Positions 27,013 to 34,953 are shown, counted from the stretch's first letter. The stretch: 64,000 nt of DNA from Luteibacter rhizovicinus DSM 16549 (GCF_001887595.1 NZ_CP017480.1:1798001-1862000), one strand, 5' to 3'. A program made the numbers and translations. Notes: generated by a model not told the origin, from the sequence alone.

Positions 27013-27100
27013 GTCCTTCCTTCCGGCGAATGTGGATGTGGAAGTGCGGTGGGCCGACTAACCTGGATCACCGCACCTTGGTGCCCATCAATCAAACGAA

Positions 27101-27325
27101 TCAGCTAAGTTCAGAAGAACAAAAGCTCTGCGTGGCCTGGGGCTGGTACATCTTCCTGTAACCAAACTCCTCGTCCAGGCGGGAGGCATCGCCGGATGCA
27201 ACAGCCGCGGTGAACGCTTCGCTGGCCTTGCCGCGTTCAAGCACGGTCGTGAGCTCTACCGTCGACGCATAGCGCAACGATGCGTCGCTGCCGATAGCCT
27301 CAAGCATTTCAAGTGTGTCGAGCAT
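27101..27325 (-). CDS. Borosin-type precursor paralogue 4
   Basis: 74 residues. Consensus leader, then VLERGKASEAFTAAVASGDA and core region MYQPQATQSFCSSELS. Copies 3 and 4 are the only ones with a Cys in the core region. It lies in the left unit of a 313-bp tandem duplication and differs from copy 3 by one residue (Ala versus Val before SGD). Confidence 0.9.
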   Translation of the reverse strand: MLDTLEMLEAIGSDASLRYASTVELTTVLERGKASEAFTAAVASGDASRLDEEFGYRKMYQPQATQSFCSSELS

Positions 27326-27413
27326 GTCCTTCCTTCCGGCGAATGTGGATGTGGAAGTGCGGTGGGCCGACTAACCTGGATCACCGCACCTTGGTGCCCA
27401 TCAATCAAACGAA

Positions 27414-27638
27414 TCAGCTAAGTTCAGAAGAACAAAAGCTCTGCGTGGCCTGGGGCTGGTACATCTTCCTGTAACCAAACTCCTCGTCCAGGCGGGAGGC
27501 ATCGCCGGATACAACAGCCGCGGTGAACGCTTCGCTGGCCTTGCCGCGTTCAAGCACGGTCGTGAGCTCTACCGTCGACGCATAGCGCAACGATGCGTCG
27601 CTGCCGATAGCCTCGAGCATTTCAAGTGTGTCGAGCAT
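27414..27638 (-). CDS. Borosin-type precursor paralogue 3
   Basis: 74 residues, a near twin of copy 4 with the same Cys-containing core region MYQPQATQSFCSSELS and VVSGDA in place of VASGDA. AGGAAGGAAGGAC precedes the ATG. The spacer upstream differs from that of copy 4, so the right edge of the tandem duplication falls at this start codon. Confidence 0.9.
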   Translation of the reverse strand: MLDTLEMLEAIGSDASLRYASTVELTTVLERGKASEAFTAAVVSGDASRLDEEFGYRKMYQPQATQSFCSSELS

Positions 27639-27726
27639 GTCCTTCCTTCCTGTGATGGTGCATATGAAAATGCGGTGACCCTACTAACCTGGATCACAGC
27701 ACCTAGGTGTCCATCGATCAAACGAA

Positions 27727-27951
27727 TCAGCCCAGTTCGGACGAAAGGAACGTCTGCGAAGCCTGAGGCTGGTACATCTTCCTGTGACCAAATTCCTCGT
27801 CCAGGCGGGTGGCATCGCCTGATGCAACAGCCGCGGTGAACGCTTCGCTCGCCTTGCCGCGTTCAAGCACGGTGGTAAGCTCCGCCGTCGAGGCATAGCG
27901 CAACGACGCGTCGCTGCCGATGGCTTCCAGCATTTCAAGTGTGTCCAGCAT
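27727..27951 (-). CDS. Borosin-type precursor paralogue 2
   Basis: 74 residues. Leader MLDTLEMLEAIGSDASLRYA, body STAELTTVLERGKASEAFTA, and core region MYQPQASQTFLSSELG. It is close to copies 3 and 4 in leader and body but swaps Thr for Ser and Cys for Leu in the core, a leader-constant, core-variable pattern. ACGGGGAATACG supplies the ribosome site. Confidence 0.9.
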   Translation of the reverse strand: MLDTLEMLEAIGSDASLRYASTAELTTVLERGKASEAFTAAVASGDATRLDEEFGHRKMYQPQASQTFLSSELG

Positions 27952-27975
27952 CGTATTCCCCGTGAAGTGCGGCAG

Positions 27976-28179
27976 TTAGACTTGTGAAACCTGCGGCAGA
28001 AACATTCGCTTGACGCCCAGCTCCGCGAAAAGCTCAGAGCTATCGCCCGTTACGGCAGCGGACGTCAGGGCAGGTGAGGCGTGAAGCTGTTCCAGAGCCG
28101 CACTCAGCGCGTCCGTGTGAGCGTGGCGCAGCGATGCATCGCTGCCAATCGTTTCCAGTATGTCAATCGTGTCCAGCAT
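27976..28179 (-). CDS. Borosin-type precursor paralogue 1
   Basis: 67 residues, the copy nearest the methyltransferase gene (48 nt after its stop). Leader MLDTIDILETIGSDASLRHA, then LTSAAVTGDSSELFAELGVK and core region RMFLPQVSQV, which ends straight after the P-Q-V-S-Q motif and is the shortest in the array. As I recall, the Shewanella precursor SonA has the same layout: a small helical leader domain with LGQDAQL, a TGD segment, and a short C-terminal core. AAGGGGAAGTAC precedes the ATG. Confidence 0.9.
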   Translation of the reverse strand: MLDTIDILETIGSDASLRHAHTDALSAALEQLHASPALTSAAVTGDSSELFAELGVKRMFLPQVSQV

Positions 28180-28227
28180 GTACTTCCCCTTACTGTGGTT
28201 GATGACGCCATGGTTTGAGCGGTTAGT

Positions 28228-29064
28228 TCAGGCGGTCGCCGCTTCCTGCTCCAGCTTGTCCAACGCAGCAAGCCGCTCACGAATTTCATGGTTTGGCTTG
28301 AGCGCGGCGGCCGGCGGGATGACCACGGTCTCTTCGGTCGGCACGTCGACGAAGGGAAGGTCGCGCAGGGCAATGCGGCGGATGCGCGGCTTCTGGATCG
28401 GCAGGGTCACCGCGCGGTAGATGATGATCTCGTGGTCGAGTGGGTAGTCCTTGGCCAGCACATCGACCAGCACCTGACGGTATGCGCCGCTGGTGGTGAA
28501 GCGGGCGAGAGAGCGATCGCCGACCAGGCCGACTTGCCACAGGACGAGGTAGCTGCTGGGATCGATGCGGCGCTCATAGAAAAGAATCTGGCCGGCTTCG
28601 TAGTGCTGGCAGCCCACGGTGCCCGGGTCGATGCCCAGATCGGCGTAGAGGCAGTCCTCGGCGGAGACGCCCGGCTCCATGTGGGCCTGGAAGCCTTCGG
28701 CGCGGGCGACCTCGATGACCTTGTGCGGCGACCAGGCGAAGATGCCCGGGTGGCCGTAGAAGACGCCGCAGACGCGCTTGCCGGCGCGGACTTCGACCAT
28801 CATCAGTTCGACCCATTCTTCATAGGTCTTCCGGCGCGACTTACCTTCCTTGTAATAAGGCTGCAGGCTGCGCACGTCGGAGTTCATGCGCTGGAGCCAC
28901 TGCTCGACGATGTTGTCCGAGAGGCCAGCGAAGATCACGTCAGCCTGTTCGATATGGCTGCGGGACAGCGGGGTGAGGTGGGAACCCAGGGTCATGCCCA
29001 TGCCAACGATGGCGATGCTGCCCTGGCGCGTATCTTTCGGCGGTGCTACGAGAGGTGTGTTCAT
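28228..29064 (-). CDS. Split-borosin-type peptide backbone alpha-N-methyltransferase
   Basis: 278-residue SAM-dependent enzyme of the tetrapyrrole-methylase fold. It resembles SonM and the catalytic part of fungal OphMA: IAIVGMGMTLGSHLTPLSR (SAM loop), YYKEGKSRRKTYEEWV with Y71/R78/Y81, VFYGHPGIFAWSPH with Y103, EPGVSAEDCLYADLGIDPG, and CQHYEAGQILFY. These Tyr/Arg residues are candidates for the active site by analogy with OphMA and SonM. No core peptide is fused to the C-terminus, so substrates must be supplied in trans, and the precursor array starts 48 nt downstream. ATG 29064 begins the conserved part; the frame is open upstream without homology. It is the likely first gene of the operon. 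Confidence 0.9.
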   Translation of the reverse strand: MNTPLVAPPKDTRQGSIAIVGMGMTLGSHLTPLSRSHIEQADVIFAGLSDNIVEQWLQRMNSDVRSLQPYYKEGKSRRKTYEEWVELMMVEVRAGKRVCGVFYGHPGIFAWSPHKVIEVARAEGFQAHMEPGVSAEDCLYADLGIDPGTVGCQHYEAGQILFYERRIDPSSYLVLWQVGLVGDRSLARFTTSGAYRQVLVDVLAKDYPLDHEIIIYRAVTLPIQKPRIRRIALRDLPFVDVPTEETVVIPPAAALKPNHEIRERLAALDKLEQEAATA

Positions 29065-29228
29065 CGCGTGATAGTAGGCGAAGTTCCGCGACGGAAGCAC
29101 GCTCGGCCGCACAACTTTTTCAACGTTTCGACGGCTCGCTTGTCTTGCCGAAATTGCATAGTCCGAGTGCGCTTTATGTGGCGCCTTTAGAGCTTGCGGG
29201 CTAGCATCCATGCCGGTTACGCATAAAT

Positions 29229-29500
29229 GCCGGGGCAGCCGCCGACGGAAGCTGGACAGGAATTTCTTGCGCGCATGGACCCGATTCTTGCGGCTATCGA
29301 GGACGCCGAGAACAGCGTGCGGGAGACGGCGAGCTGCGTGGCGTGCTCCGGGTCGGCATGCCGTCCCCAGGACATGGTCCGCGAGGCGGTGGACGTCGGC
29401 ATCCGCGTCGGGCCCCTGCCGGACTTGAGCGGCACGGCCCGGCTGATCGGCCAGATGCATCGCGTGGTTGCCGGCATCGGATACCTAGCCGGCGCCCGCG
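29229..29500 (+). pseudogene. Decayed LysR regulator remnant
   Basis: The + strand encodes pieces of a LysR protein in two frames: TEAGQEFLARMDPILAAIED and AENSVRET in one frame, ELRGVLRVGMPSP in the next, then VDVGIRVGPLPDLSGTARLIG back in the first. The DNA-binding N-terminus and most of the effector domain are missing. It ends against the stop of the NmrA-like gene in tail-to-tail orientation. An internal deletion and frameshifts make function very unlikely. Confidence 0.75.
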
Positions 29501-30265
29501 CTACCACCTCACGCGGGAATACTCCGACTGCTCCAGCCACTCCTGAAACCCCCGCGTGCCAAGCGTTGCGTCCGCACGGGGCAACAGGACGTCCTCGTCC
29601 AGAATGGCGCCGAAGTACGGTGCGTCGGCGTCGAGGATGACGTCGCAAGGCGCTTCGATGTCGAGCAGGAAGCGCTGGACGATGTCGAACAGGCGCTCGC
29701 GCGTGGGCCCGGCGACCTGGATCGAGCCGTTGATCGGCATCGCCACCGCCGCCTCGGCGATCACCGCCGCGACATCGTCGGAAGCGACGGGCTGGATGAA
29801 GGCCGACGACAGCCGCACCGTCTGGTCGCGCACGGCCGAGCTGACAATGTCGACGAGGAACTCATAGAACTGCGTCGCGTGCACCACCGTAAACGGGATG
29901 CCCGAGTGTCGGATGAGGACTTCCTGCAAGGCCTTGCCCCGGAGATAGTGGCTGTCGTCGAGCAGGCCGGTGCCGACGACCGAAAGCGAAACGTGGTGGC
30001 GCACGCCGGCTTCGGCTTCGGCCGCGAGGAGGTGTTCGCTCGCGGCCTTGAAGAACTCAAACGCCGCGATGTCGTCGAACGAAGGCGAATTGCTGACGTC
30101 GACCACTACATCGATGCCGGCCAGTGCCTGCCTCAGCCCCTTGCCAGTCGTGACATCGACGCCCGTCGACCGTGAGGCGGCGGTGGTCTCGTGCCCCGCT
30201 GCCCGGAGTCGCGCCACGACGTTCCGGCCGACGAGGCCGTAGCCACCAATGACCAGGATGTTCAT
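29501..30265 (-). CDS. NAD(P)-binding NmrA-like atypical SDR
   Basis: 254 residues. The N-terminal fingerprint MNILVIGGYGLVGRNVVARL and SLSVVGTGL, with no YxxxK pair in the usual place, mark the atypical SDR/NmrA group (NAD(P)H-sensing or quinone-reductase-like). ATG 30265 starts the Rossmann fold; the 41 codons of open frame upstream are ignored. Such genes usually accompany a LysR or TetR regulator, and the neighbouring LysR remnant may be what is left of it. Confidence 0.88.
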   Translation of the reverse strand: MNILVIGGYGLVGRNVVARLRAAGHETTAASRSTGVDVTTGKGLRQALAGIDVVVDVSNSPSFDDIAAFEFFKAASEHLLAAEAEAGVRHHVSLSVVGTGLLDDSHYLRGKALQEVLIRHSGIPFTVVHATQFYEFLVDIVSSAVRDQTVRLSSAFIQPVASDDVAAVIAEAAVAMPINGSIQVAGPTRERLFDIVQRFLLDIEAPCDVILDADAPYFGAILDEDVLLPRADATLGTRGFQEWLEQSEYSRVRW

Positions 30266-30397
30266 ACCTACCTCGCGTTCGCATCGGGCGGATGCCGAAG
30301 AAGCCGGCATGCGGCTTGATGCTACGGATGCGGGGAGGGAGGCAGTAGGTCCGACGACGGCACGGGAATGGTTCCATCGCGGCAACAATCGCCGCGA

Positions 30398-31222
30398 CTA
30401 CCTCGCCAGGAGCCGCCGTGACAGCTCGCGGAATGCCTCACCGACGACACCCGGATTCTCGATCCACGGGAAGTGGCCGGCATCGGGTACTTCGCAGGTC
30501 AGGACGTTCGGCGTGCCGTAGCTTGGATCATCCCAGCCGCGCTGGCTGACGATGCGATCGTTCGCGCCCCAGAGGCGCAGCACGGGTATATCGGTGGGCC
30601 ACCAGCGGGCCTTATACGTGTGATCGAAGTTCACATCCGACCACTCGACCGCTTCGCGGTTGTAAGGCATGCGAGCGAGGAGTGCACGACCGGTCTCGAT
30701 CGCCCACGGCTGGAAATTCCACTCCGTCGATTCCAGCACCAGCGTGGTCAGGTTGGCCACGCTGTTGTCGCGCCCGTAGGCAACCAGCGCTTCCTCGAAT
30801 CGTGGCAGCGGGTGATCCTGCGTCATCTGAACGTACTCGGCGTGCCACGCACAATCGGGCGCGGTGTCGAGAAGCACGAGGCCGACGATATGCTCGCGAA
30901 CCTCCGGCGTGGCGAGCAGATACATGCCGCCAGTGGAATGGCCGGCAAACACGACGTTCGGCAATTCCTGCGCGGCCTCCACCAATACGTGTGGCCACAG
31001 CCGGAACGGGTCGTCGTGCTGGCGACCGGTGTTCGAGCCATCGCCCGGCAGATCCACGAGCCAGATCGTCCCCGGCACGTCCATCGCGTCGGCCAGTTCC
31101 TGCAGGCTTTCCGACCCGATGCCCGGACCGCCGGGGAGCAGCAGCCAGTTGAGGTCGCCCGGTCGGGACGAGTGCAGGCGCATGCGGACGCCGGAGGTAG
31201 TGAATCGCGTTTCCAAGGTCAT
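30398..31222 (-). CDS. Alpha/beta hydrolase
   Basis: 274 residues. Nucleophile elbow GHSTGG, oxyanion region LLLPGGPGIGSES, acid in WGANDRIV and His in PDAGHFPWIENP complete the catalytic triad. The group resembles proline iminopeptidase- or haloalkane-dehalogenase-like esterases; the substrate is unknown. ATG 31222 is preceded by AGAGGAGGGT. No signal peptide, so cytosolic. Confidence 0.9.
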   Translation of the reverse strand: MTLETRFTTSGVRMRLHSSRPGDLNWLLLPGGPGIGSESLQELADAMDVPGTIWLVDLPGDGSNTGRQHDDPFRLWPHVLVEAAQELPNVVFAGHSTGGMYLLATPEVREHIVGLVLLDTAPDCAWHAEYVQMTQDHPLPRFEEALVAYGRDNSVANLTTLVLESTEWNFQPWAIETGRALLARMPYNREAVEWSDVNFDHTYKARWWPTDIPVLRLWGANDRIVSQRGWDDPSYGTPNVLTCEVPDAGHFPWIENPGVVGEAFRELSRRLLAR

Positions 31223-31252
31223 ACCCTCCTCTGGAAGGCCCACATCGTAGCG

Positions 31253-31936
31253 TCAAGGCTCCACGGTCTGCGGATCGATGGGCGGAAGCGGGGCCGTCGA
31301 CAAGCTTGCCGGCTTCGCGTCCGGAGAGCGAAACGTCGCCGGCTGGACGGCGAGCACCCGCTCAATGGCCACCATGCTAAAAACGCCCATGTGACCGTAG
31401 CCTCCCCAGAATGAGACCTTGTGATTCAACGACATTCGTTCGCCGGCGAAGAACCGGCCGACGACGGTGGCGGTCACGGCCCTGGGGCCACGCTGCTGTA
31501 AGAGGCGCTGGAACTGCTCGAAGGTCGCATCTGCTACCAGGTTGCAGGTAATCCCTTCGACGACCAACGGCTCATTGCGGTCCGCACCAATGTCGTTCGT
31601 GCAGCAGTACTTCGTTTGCGATTTCTGCGTTCCACCGTATTCGAGCCACAACCCCATGCCGAAGCCTTGCTGCGAGGGGCAGCCTTCCATCGGCATGGTG
31701 AAGTTCTCGAAGTCGTGCTCGACATAAGCGGTGATCTCGACCATGTCGTGGTTGTAACGGCCTGGGTCGCTTAGCAGTTGGCAAAGGGTGAGTTTGACCG
31801 GCTCGACAGGGCGCGCCCGGATGCCGCTGGAAAAAAGGCCCGCGAAAAGAAGCAGGACAACGGCGGCGATACCCACGCGCTGCTTCGCAACGCTCGTCCG
31901 CAGGTGGCCCACGGATCGTATGCTCGTCGCTTCCAT
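31253..31936 (-). CDS. Hypothetical envelope protein with N-terminal membrane anchor
   Basis: 227 residues. A hydrophobic segment at about 22-38 (VGIAAVVLLLFAGLFSSG) acts as an uncleaved anchor or signal. The rest contains KLTLCQLLSDPGRYNHDMVEIT, a four-Cys region with KYCCTNDIG, and a Pro-rich tail. The DPGRYNHDMVEITAYVEHDF stretch resembles OB-fold-like domains of secreted proteins of unknown function. GGGAGGAAACGG supports ATG 31936. It follows no clear operon partner. Confidence 0.7.
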   Translation of the reverse strand: MEATSIRSVGHLRTSVAKQRVGIAAVVLLLFAGLFSSGIRARPVEPVKLTLCQLLSDPGRYNHDMVEITAYVEHDFENFTMPMEGCPSQQGFGMGLWLEYGGTQKSQTKYCCTNDIGADRNEPLVVEGITCNLVADATFEQFQRLLQQRGPRAVTATVVGRFFAGERMSLNHKVSFWGGYGHMGVFSMVAIERVLAVQPATFRSPDAKPASLSTAPLPPIDPQTVEP

Positions 31937-32050
31937 CCGTTTCCTCCCTGCCATGGCGTGCGCCGAATCTACATGGGCCAGCCCTTCCCGGACAGCCTCC
32001 CAGTCAGGTTACTCTATACCCTTGGGATGATGCACGAAGGGGGAAAGGGA

Positions 32051-32587
32051 ATGACGGCAAGACAGATCGTTGCGGTTGGTTTGAGGCTGTTTGCACTCTC
32101 GCTGTGCATGGGCGCGATCGACATGTTCTGGCGAGCTGCCGCGCTCTACAACATGGCCGCCGCCTGGGGCAGTCCGCTCTGGTTCGGTGTGCCTCTGGTC
32201 GCGCTGTTCCTCGTGGGAGCGGCGGTCATCTGGATCATGAGCGGTCCGCTGTCCCGTTGGCTCATATCCGGACTCGGAAAGATGGAGGCGACGAAGCCTT
32301 CGACCATCGATCTGCTGGCGGTCGGCTGCATGCTGATGGGACTGTGGTGGCTGAAGGAGTCGCTTATTCCCTTCGTCAGACTCTGGCTCAATGCCCTCGA
32401 GCTGGCACCGGCACGTGGCGTATCGGCTTTTGTATGGCTCGGCTCCGAAGGGAAGGTCGGCGTCGCGATGTACATCCTGCAGATCGTCGCGTCAGGATGC
32501 CTCGTGCGTTGTGCCTACCCACTCGCGCGCTGGCTGCTTCGGCAGGCCCAGGCATCCGAGGCATCGACGTCGCCGATCGAGCCATAA
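32051..32587 (+). CDS. Hypothetical four-helix membrane protein
   Basis: 178 residues with hydrophobic stretches near 5-25, 38-62 (PLWFGVPLVALFLVGAAVIWIM), 88-105 and 135-155, plus a short Ser/Glu-rich tail. ATG 32051 directly follows GGGGGAAAGGGA. No family recognised. It lies between two divergently placed secreted or membrane proteins of unknown role. Confidence 0.65.
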   Translation: MTARQIVAVGLRLFALSLCMGAIDMFWRAAALYNMAAAWGSPLWFGVPLVALFLVGAAVIWIMSGPLSRWLISGLGKMEATKPSTIDLLAVGCMLMGLWWLKESLIPFVRLWLNALELAPARGVSAFVWLGSEGKVGVAMYILQIVASGCLVRCAYPLARWLLRQAQASEASTSPIEP

Positions 32588-32611
32588 GGCGCTGATTCGC
32601 CGGAAGCGACA

Positions 32612-33376
32612 CTATCCTCTGACCCGATCCTGCCGCACGACGCACGTCTGCGGATCACTCGTGTGGTTCGCAAAGATCAGGTCACGAAGGTCTTTGTCGG
32701 ACGCGGGCATCGCGATAGCGAAGCTCAGCAACACGCCGTACTGAAGACCGATGTAGTTCATCCACTCCCGCGCAGGTGGCGAGTGAGGCATGCGGTAATC
32801 GAAGACGACGGTGCACCCATCGGGTCGGGTCAGGTGGAGCGGACGGTGCTGCGGGCGAGGCTTTTCCCAGTCGTCGCCAGAGTCATTGCGTAGATCGCGC
32901 ATCGTCCGGGGAAAGTAGGGTGCGGCATAGCCTTCGGCGCATCCGGCGCAGACCACCATGCCGTCGTTCATCCATCCGGCACGCCTACCACCTGGCGCTT
33001 CGTAGCCCACGGCCAGGGTCGAGTCGCCGGTGAACATGGCGTACGCCATCTTCCAGCCGCGGGGTACGAGGGACCAACCGCCGTCGAACACCAGCATGAC
33101 CCGAGCGCGCATCGCCTTGGGAAGCACATCGGTGAATGGCGTGGGTGGACCTTGTTCAAACCATAAGCCGTCTACATCGCGGTAGCCGAGTTCGAAGGCG
33201 GGAATGTCGGTGATCGGCTTGCCGGCGGAATCCTTGGCCACGATCGGCGTCAGGCGGAAGTCCTTGCCGTTTCCATAATCGCCTTTCGTCACCGGCTCGG
33301 GCGGCATCTGCGCGGCTGCCGCCACGACGAAAAACAGGCCGGCGAGGCCAGCCATCCACCCACGTCCTGCCCGCAT
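32612..33376 (-). CDS. Hypothetical secreted protein
   Basis: 254 residues with a signal peptide (GLAGLFFVVAAAAQ). The mature part has strands such as ARVMLVFDGGWSLVPRGWKM and TLAVGYEAPGGRRAGWMNDGM, a CAGCAEG motif with two Cys that could form a redox or structural pair, and a DGCTVVFDYRMPHSPP segment with a third Cys. It resembles periplasmic DUF4850-like proteins in general layout, but I cannot assign it with confidence. Confidence 0.7.
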   Translation of the reverse strand: MRAGRGWMAGLAGLFFVVAAAAQMPPEPVTKGDYGNGKDFRLTPIVAKDSAGKPITDIPAFELGYRDVDGLWFEQGPPTPFTDVLPKAMRARVMLVFDGGWSLVPRGWKMAYAMFTGDSTLAVGYEAPGGRRAGWMNDGMVVCAGCAEGYAAPYFPRTMRDLRNDSGDDWEKPRPQHRPLHLTRPDGCTVVFDYRMPHSPPAREWMNYIGLQYGVLLSFAIAMPASDKDLRDLIFANHTSDPQTCVVRQDRVRG

Positions 33377-33560
33377 GCGGCGCGCTCCCCCGTCAGGTCA
33401 CTCTTGGTCCGGTAGCCATCGCCCGGGCCGTCCGTGCGGACTCTATATCGGAACGGGATTGCCGAGCACCATCCTCACGTGACGGACGCCAGGTTGGGAG
33501 TCAAGGCGCGTGGCAGTACAGTCCGAGCTGTCGCTCCGACCAGCCAGGTGAGGATGCTCG

Positions 33561-34235
33561 ATGGACTTCATGCGTATCCTGCAGTCGCTCGAAGAGTTCC
33601 TCTACGAGATCATGGGCTGGTTGGTGTTTTACCCCCGCGCCCTATGGAGGACGCTCTGGCATCCGGTGGCCGTCGCCGTCTACACGGGCGAGCAACTGAA
33701 GCAGCCGCGCGAAGAGCAGTTCACCGAGATGGTCAGCCCTCCGCTGATGCTGATCCTGACGATCGTGCTGGCGCATCTGATCGAACTGGGTACGCGTCAC
33801 GGCGCGCCGGTGATCGACACCGTCCTGGGCAGGGAGCTGTTCTCGTCCGAACAGATGGTCATCGCGACCCGCAGCGTCGTTTTCTGCTTCTTTGGCTTGT
33901 TCGGTGCGATGGCCATGCTAAGGCACCAGCGACAGCCGACGAACAGGGAGTCGCTGCGCCATCCGTTCTACATCCACTGCTACCTGCTCGCCCCGTTCGC
34001 GCTGGGACTGGCGATAGCGTCGACCATCATCAGCTTCGCGAAGGGCGACTGGATACTCGTGGGCGCAGCGTTACTGATCCTCAGTTGCCTCTGGTACGCG
34101 TGGGCGCAGATTGCGATCTACGCACGGCTTCTGAAGCTTTCGTGGTGGCGAGCCATGGCGACGGCAGTGGTCGCCAATAGTCTTGCCACGGGCGTGATCG
34201 TCGGTTTGTACCTGGTCGTGGCCGGCGTACGGTGA
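33561..34235 (+). CDS. Hypothetical multi-pass membrane protein (YIP1/permease-like)
   Basis: 224 residues. An N-terminal amphipathic part (LYEIMGWLVFYPRALWRTLWHP) is followed by about five hydrophobic segments near 60-78, 100-118, 140-160, 165-187 and 200-220. The FYPRALWRTLWHPV opening and PPLMLILTIVLAHL first helix are typical of small permease-like proteins in this group. GTGAGGATGCTCG precedes the ATG. No partner gene indicates a substrate. Confidence 0.65.
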   Translation: MDFMRILQSLEEFLYEIMGWLVFYPRALWRTLWHPVAVAVYTGEQLKQPREEQFTEMVSPPLMLILTIVLAHLIELGTRHGAPVIDTVLGRELFSSEQMVIATRSVVFCFFGLFGAMAMLRHQRQPTNRESLRHPFYIHCYLLAPFALGLAIASTIISFAKGDWILVGAALLILSCLWYAWAQIAIYARLLKLSWWRAMATAVVANSLATGVIVGLYLVVAGVR

Positions 34236-34239
34236 AGCC

Positions 34240-34854
34240 TCAAGGTCGCGCACCGAGTCGCTGTCGATGCGCAAGCTGCTTCGCCCGGTTGCCACAGGCG
34301 GACATGCTGCACCAGCGACGGACGTGACCGCGCGTGTGATCGGCGAACAACAGCGTACAGGTCGGACCTTCGCAGGCCTTCACGTAAGAGAAGTCTTGCT
34401 CGGCGACCAGCGTCGCCATGGCTTCGGCGACCGGAAGGAGCAGCGACTCGGGTGACGTCCACCGGCGCACTCGCTCGAAGCCGATGGTGCCCGAATCGAG
34501 CGCGACCACACGGCCGTAGCCTTCGTCGCGCGCGAGCAAGCGATTCAGCGGGTCGAGCTCACGCAGGCTCGCCGATGTGAGCGGCTTGCCCTTGTGCTCC
34601 CGAACGAATCCCCGGAACCACTCCCGCAGATCCCGAACCTGCTCAGCGAGCCGATCGAGCTCACCCGGCATGGCGCCGCCCCGCATGGCGACGAGGACGT
34701 CCGCCGGTACCAGCTGGGCCTGCCCGAGCCAGTCGATCAACCCGTCGCCGTCGTCGATCCAGTCGATCGTGACGTTCGTCGGCGTCGCGATGGAGTTGAG
34801 GAAATCGAGGCCGGTCGAGTCGGCGATGAGCATGGCGGGGGTAGGGGAAGGCAT
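34240..34854 (-). CDS. CGNR zinc-finger (ABATE domain) regulator
   Basis: 204 residues. An N-terminal ABATE-type ligand domain (LDFLNSIATPTNVTIDWIDDGD) precedes the C-terminal zinc finger: Cys in KACEGPTCTLLF and RRWCSMSACGNRAKQ, giving the C-x4-C...C-x4-C-G-N-R pattern. Members are predicted stress-linked transcription factors. ATG 34854 has AAGGACG. It is divergent from the hydrolase-SDR pair starting at 35018 and is a natural candidate to control it. Confidence 0.9.
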   Translation of the reverse strand: MPSPTPAMLIADSTGLDFLNSIATPTNVTIDWIDDGDGLIDWLGQAQLVPADVLVAMRGGAMPGELDRLAEQVRDLREWFRGFVREHKGKPLTSASLRELDPLNRLLARDEGYGRVVALDSGTIGFERVRRWTSPESLLLPVAEAMATLVAEQDFSYVKACEGPTCTLLFADHTRGHVRRWCSMSACGNRAKQLAHRQRLGARP

Positions 34855-34879
34855 GGGCGTCCTTGGGTGATGACAACAA

Positions 34880-34953
34880 AGTAACCGCCTAAAGTGGAGT
34901 TGACAAGTTACGCGGACGCAAATAACCTCGTCGACGTAGTTTAGATGGTTACT
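34880..34953. promoter_or_regulatory. Likely promoter and inverted repeat, CGNR/hydrolase intergenic
   Basis: TTGACA at 34900-34905 and TAACCT at 34923-34928 with a 17-nt spacer fit a sigma-70 promoter reading rightwards into the hydrolase. The 7-bp words AGTAACC (34880-34886) and GGTTACT (34947-34953) are inverted copies bracketing it, so they could be half-sites for a regulator such as the divergent CGNR protein. Confidence 0.5.

Larger units (their letters stand above)
26042..27016. repeat. Pair of near-identical copies 628 bp apart (precursors 5 and 7)
   Basis: About 26042-26388 is repeated at about 26670-27016. Each copy holds the first codons of one precursor, the spacer beginning GTCTCCACTTCCTTCCTGTG, and the whole of the next precursor. 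The junctions lie inside the conserved leader codons, so recombination there joins a leader to a new body. Confidence 0.88.
27013..27638. repeat. 313-bp tandem duplication (precursors 3 and 4)
   Basis: Units 27013-27325 and 27326-27638 have equal length and are almost identical, with a couple of base changes such as GGATGCAAC versus GGATACAAC. Each contains a full precursor gene plus its downstream spacer (the stretch with GGGCCGACTAACCTGGATCACC). The near identity indicates a recent unequal crossover. Confidence 0.92.

Noticed and set aside
26696..27095. Minus-strand frame of 137 codons covering copy 5
   Set aside because: It is a different frame of a duplicated segment, repeated identically at 26054-26434, and lacks the precursor signature.
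25116..28179. Nif11-type leader peptides for the array
   Set aside because: No Nif11 signature or double-Gly cleavage site, and the adjacent enzyme is of borosin type; the leader pattern fits SonA better.
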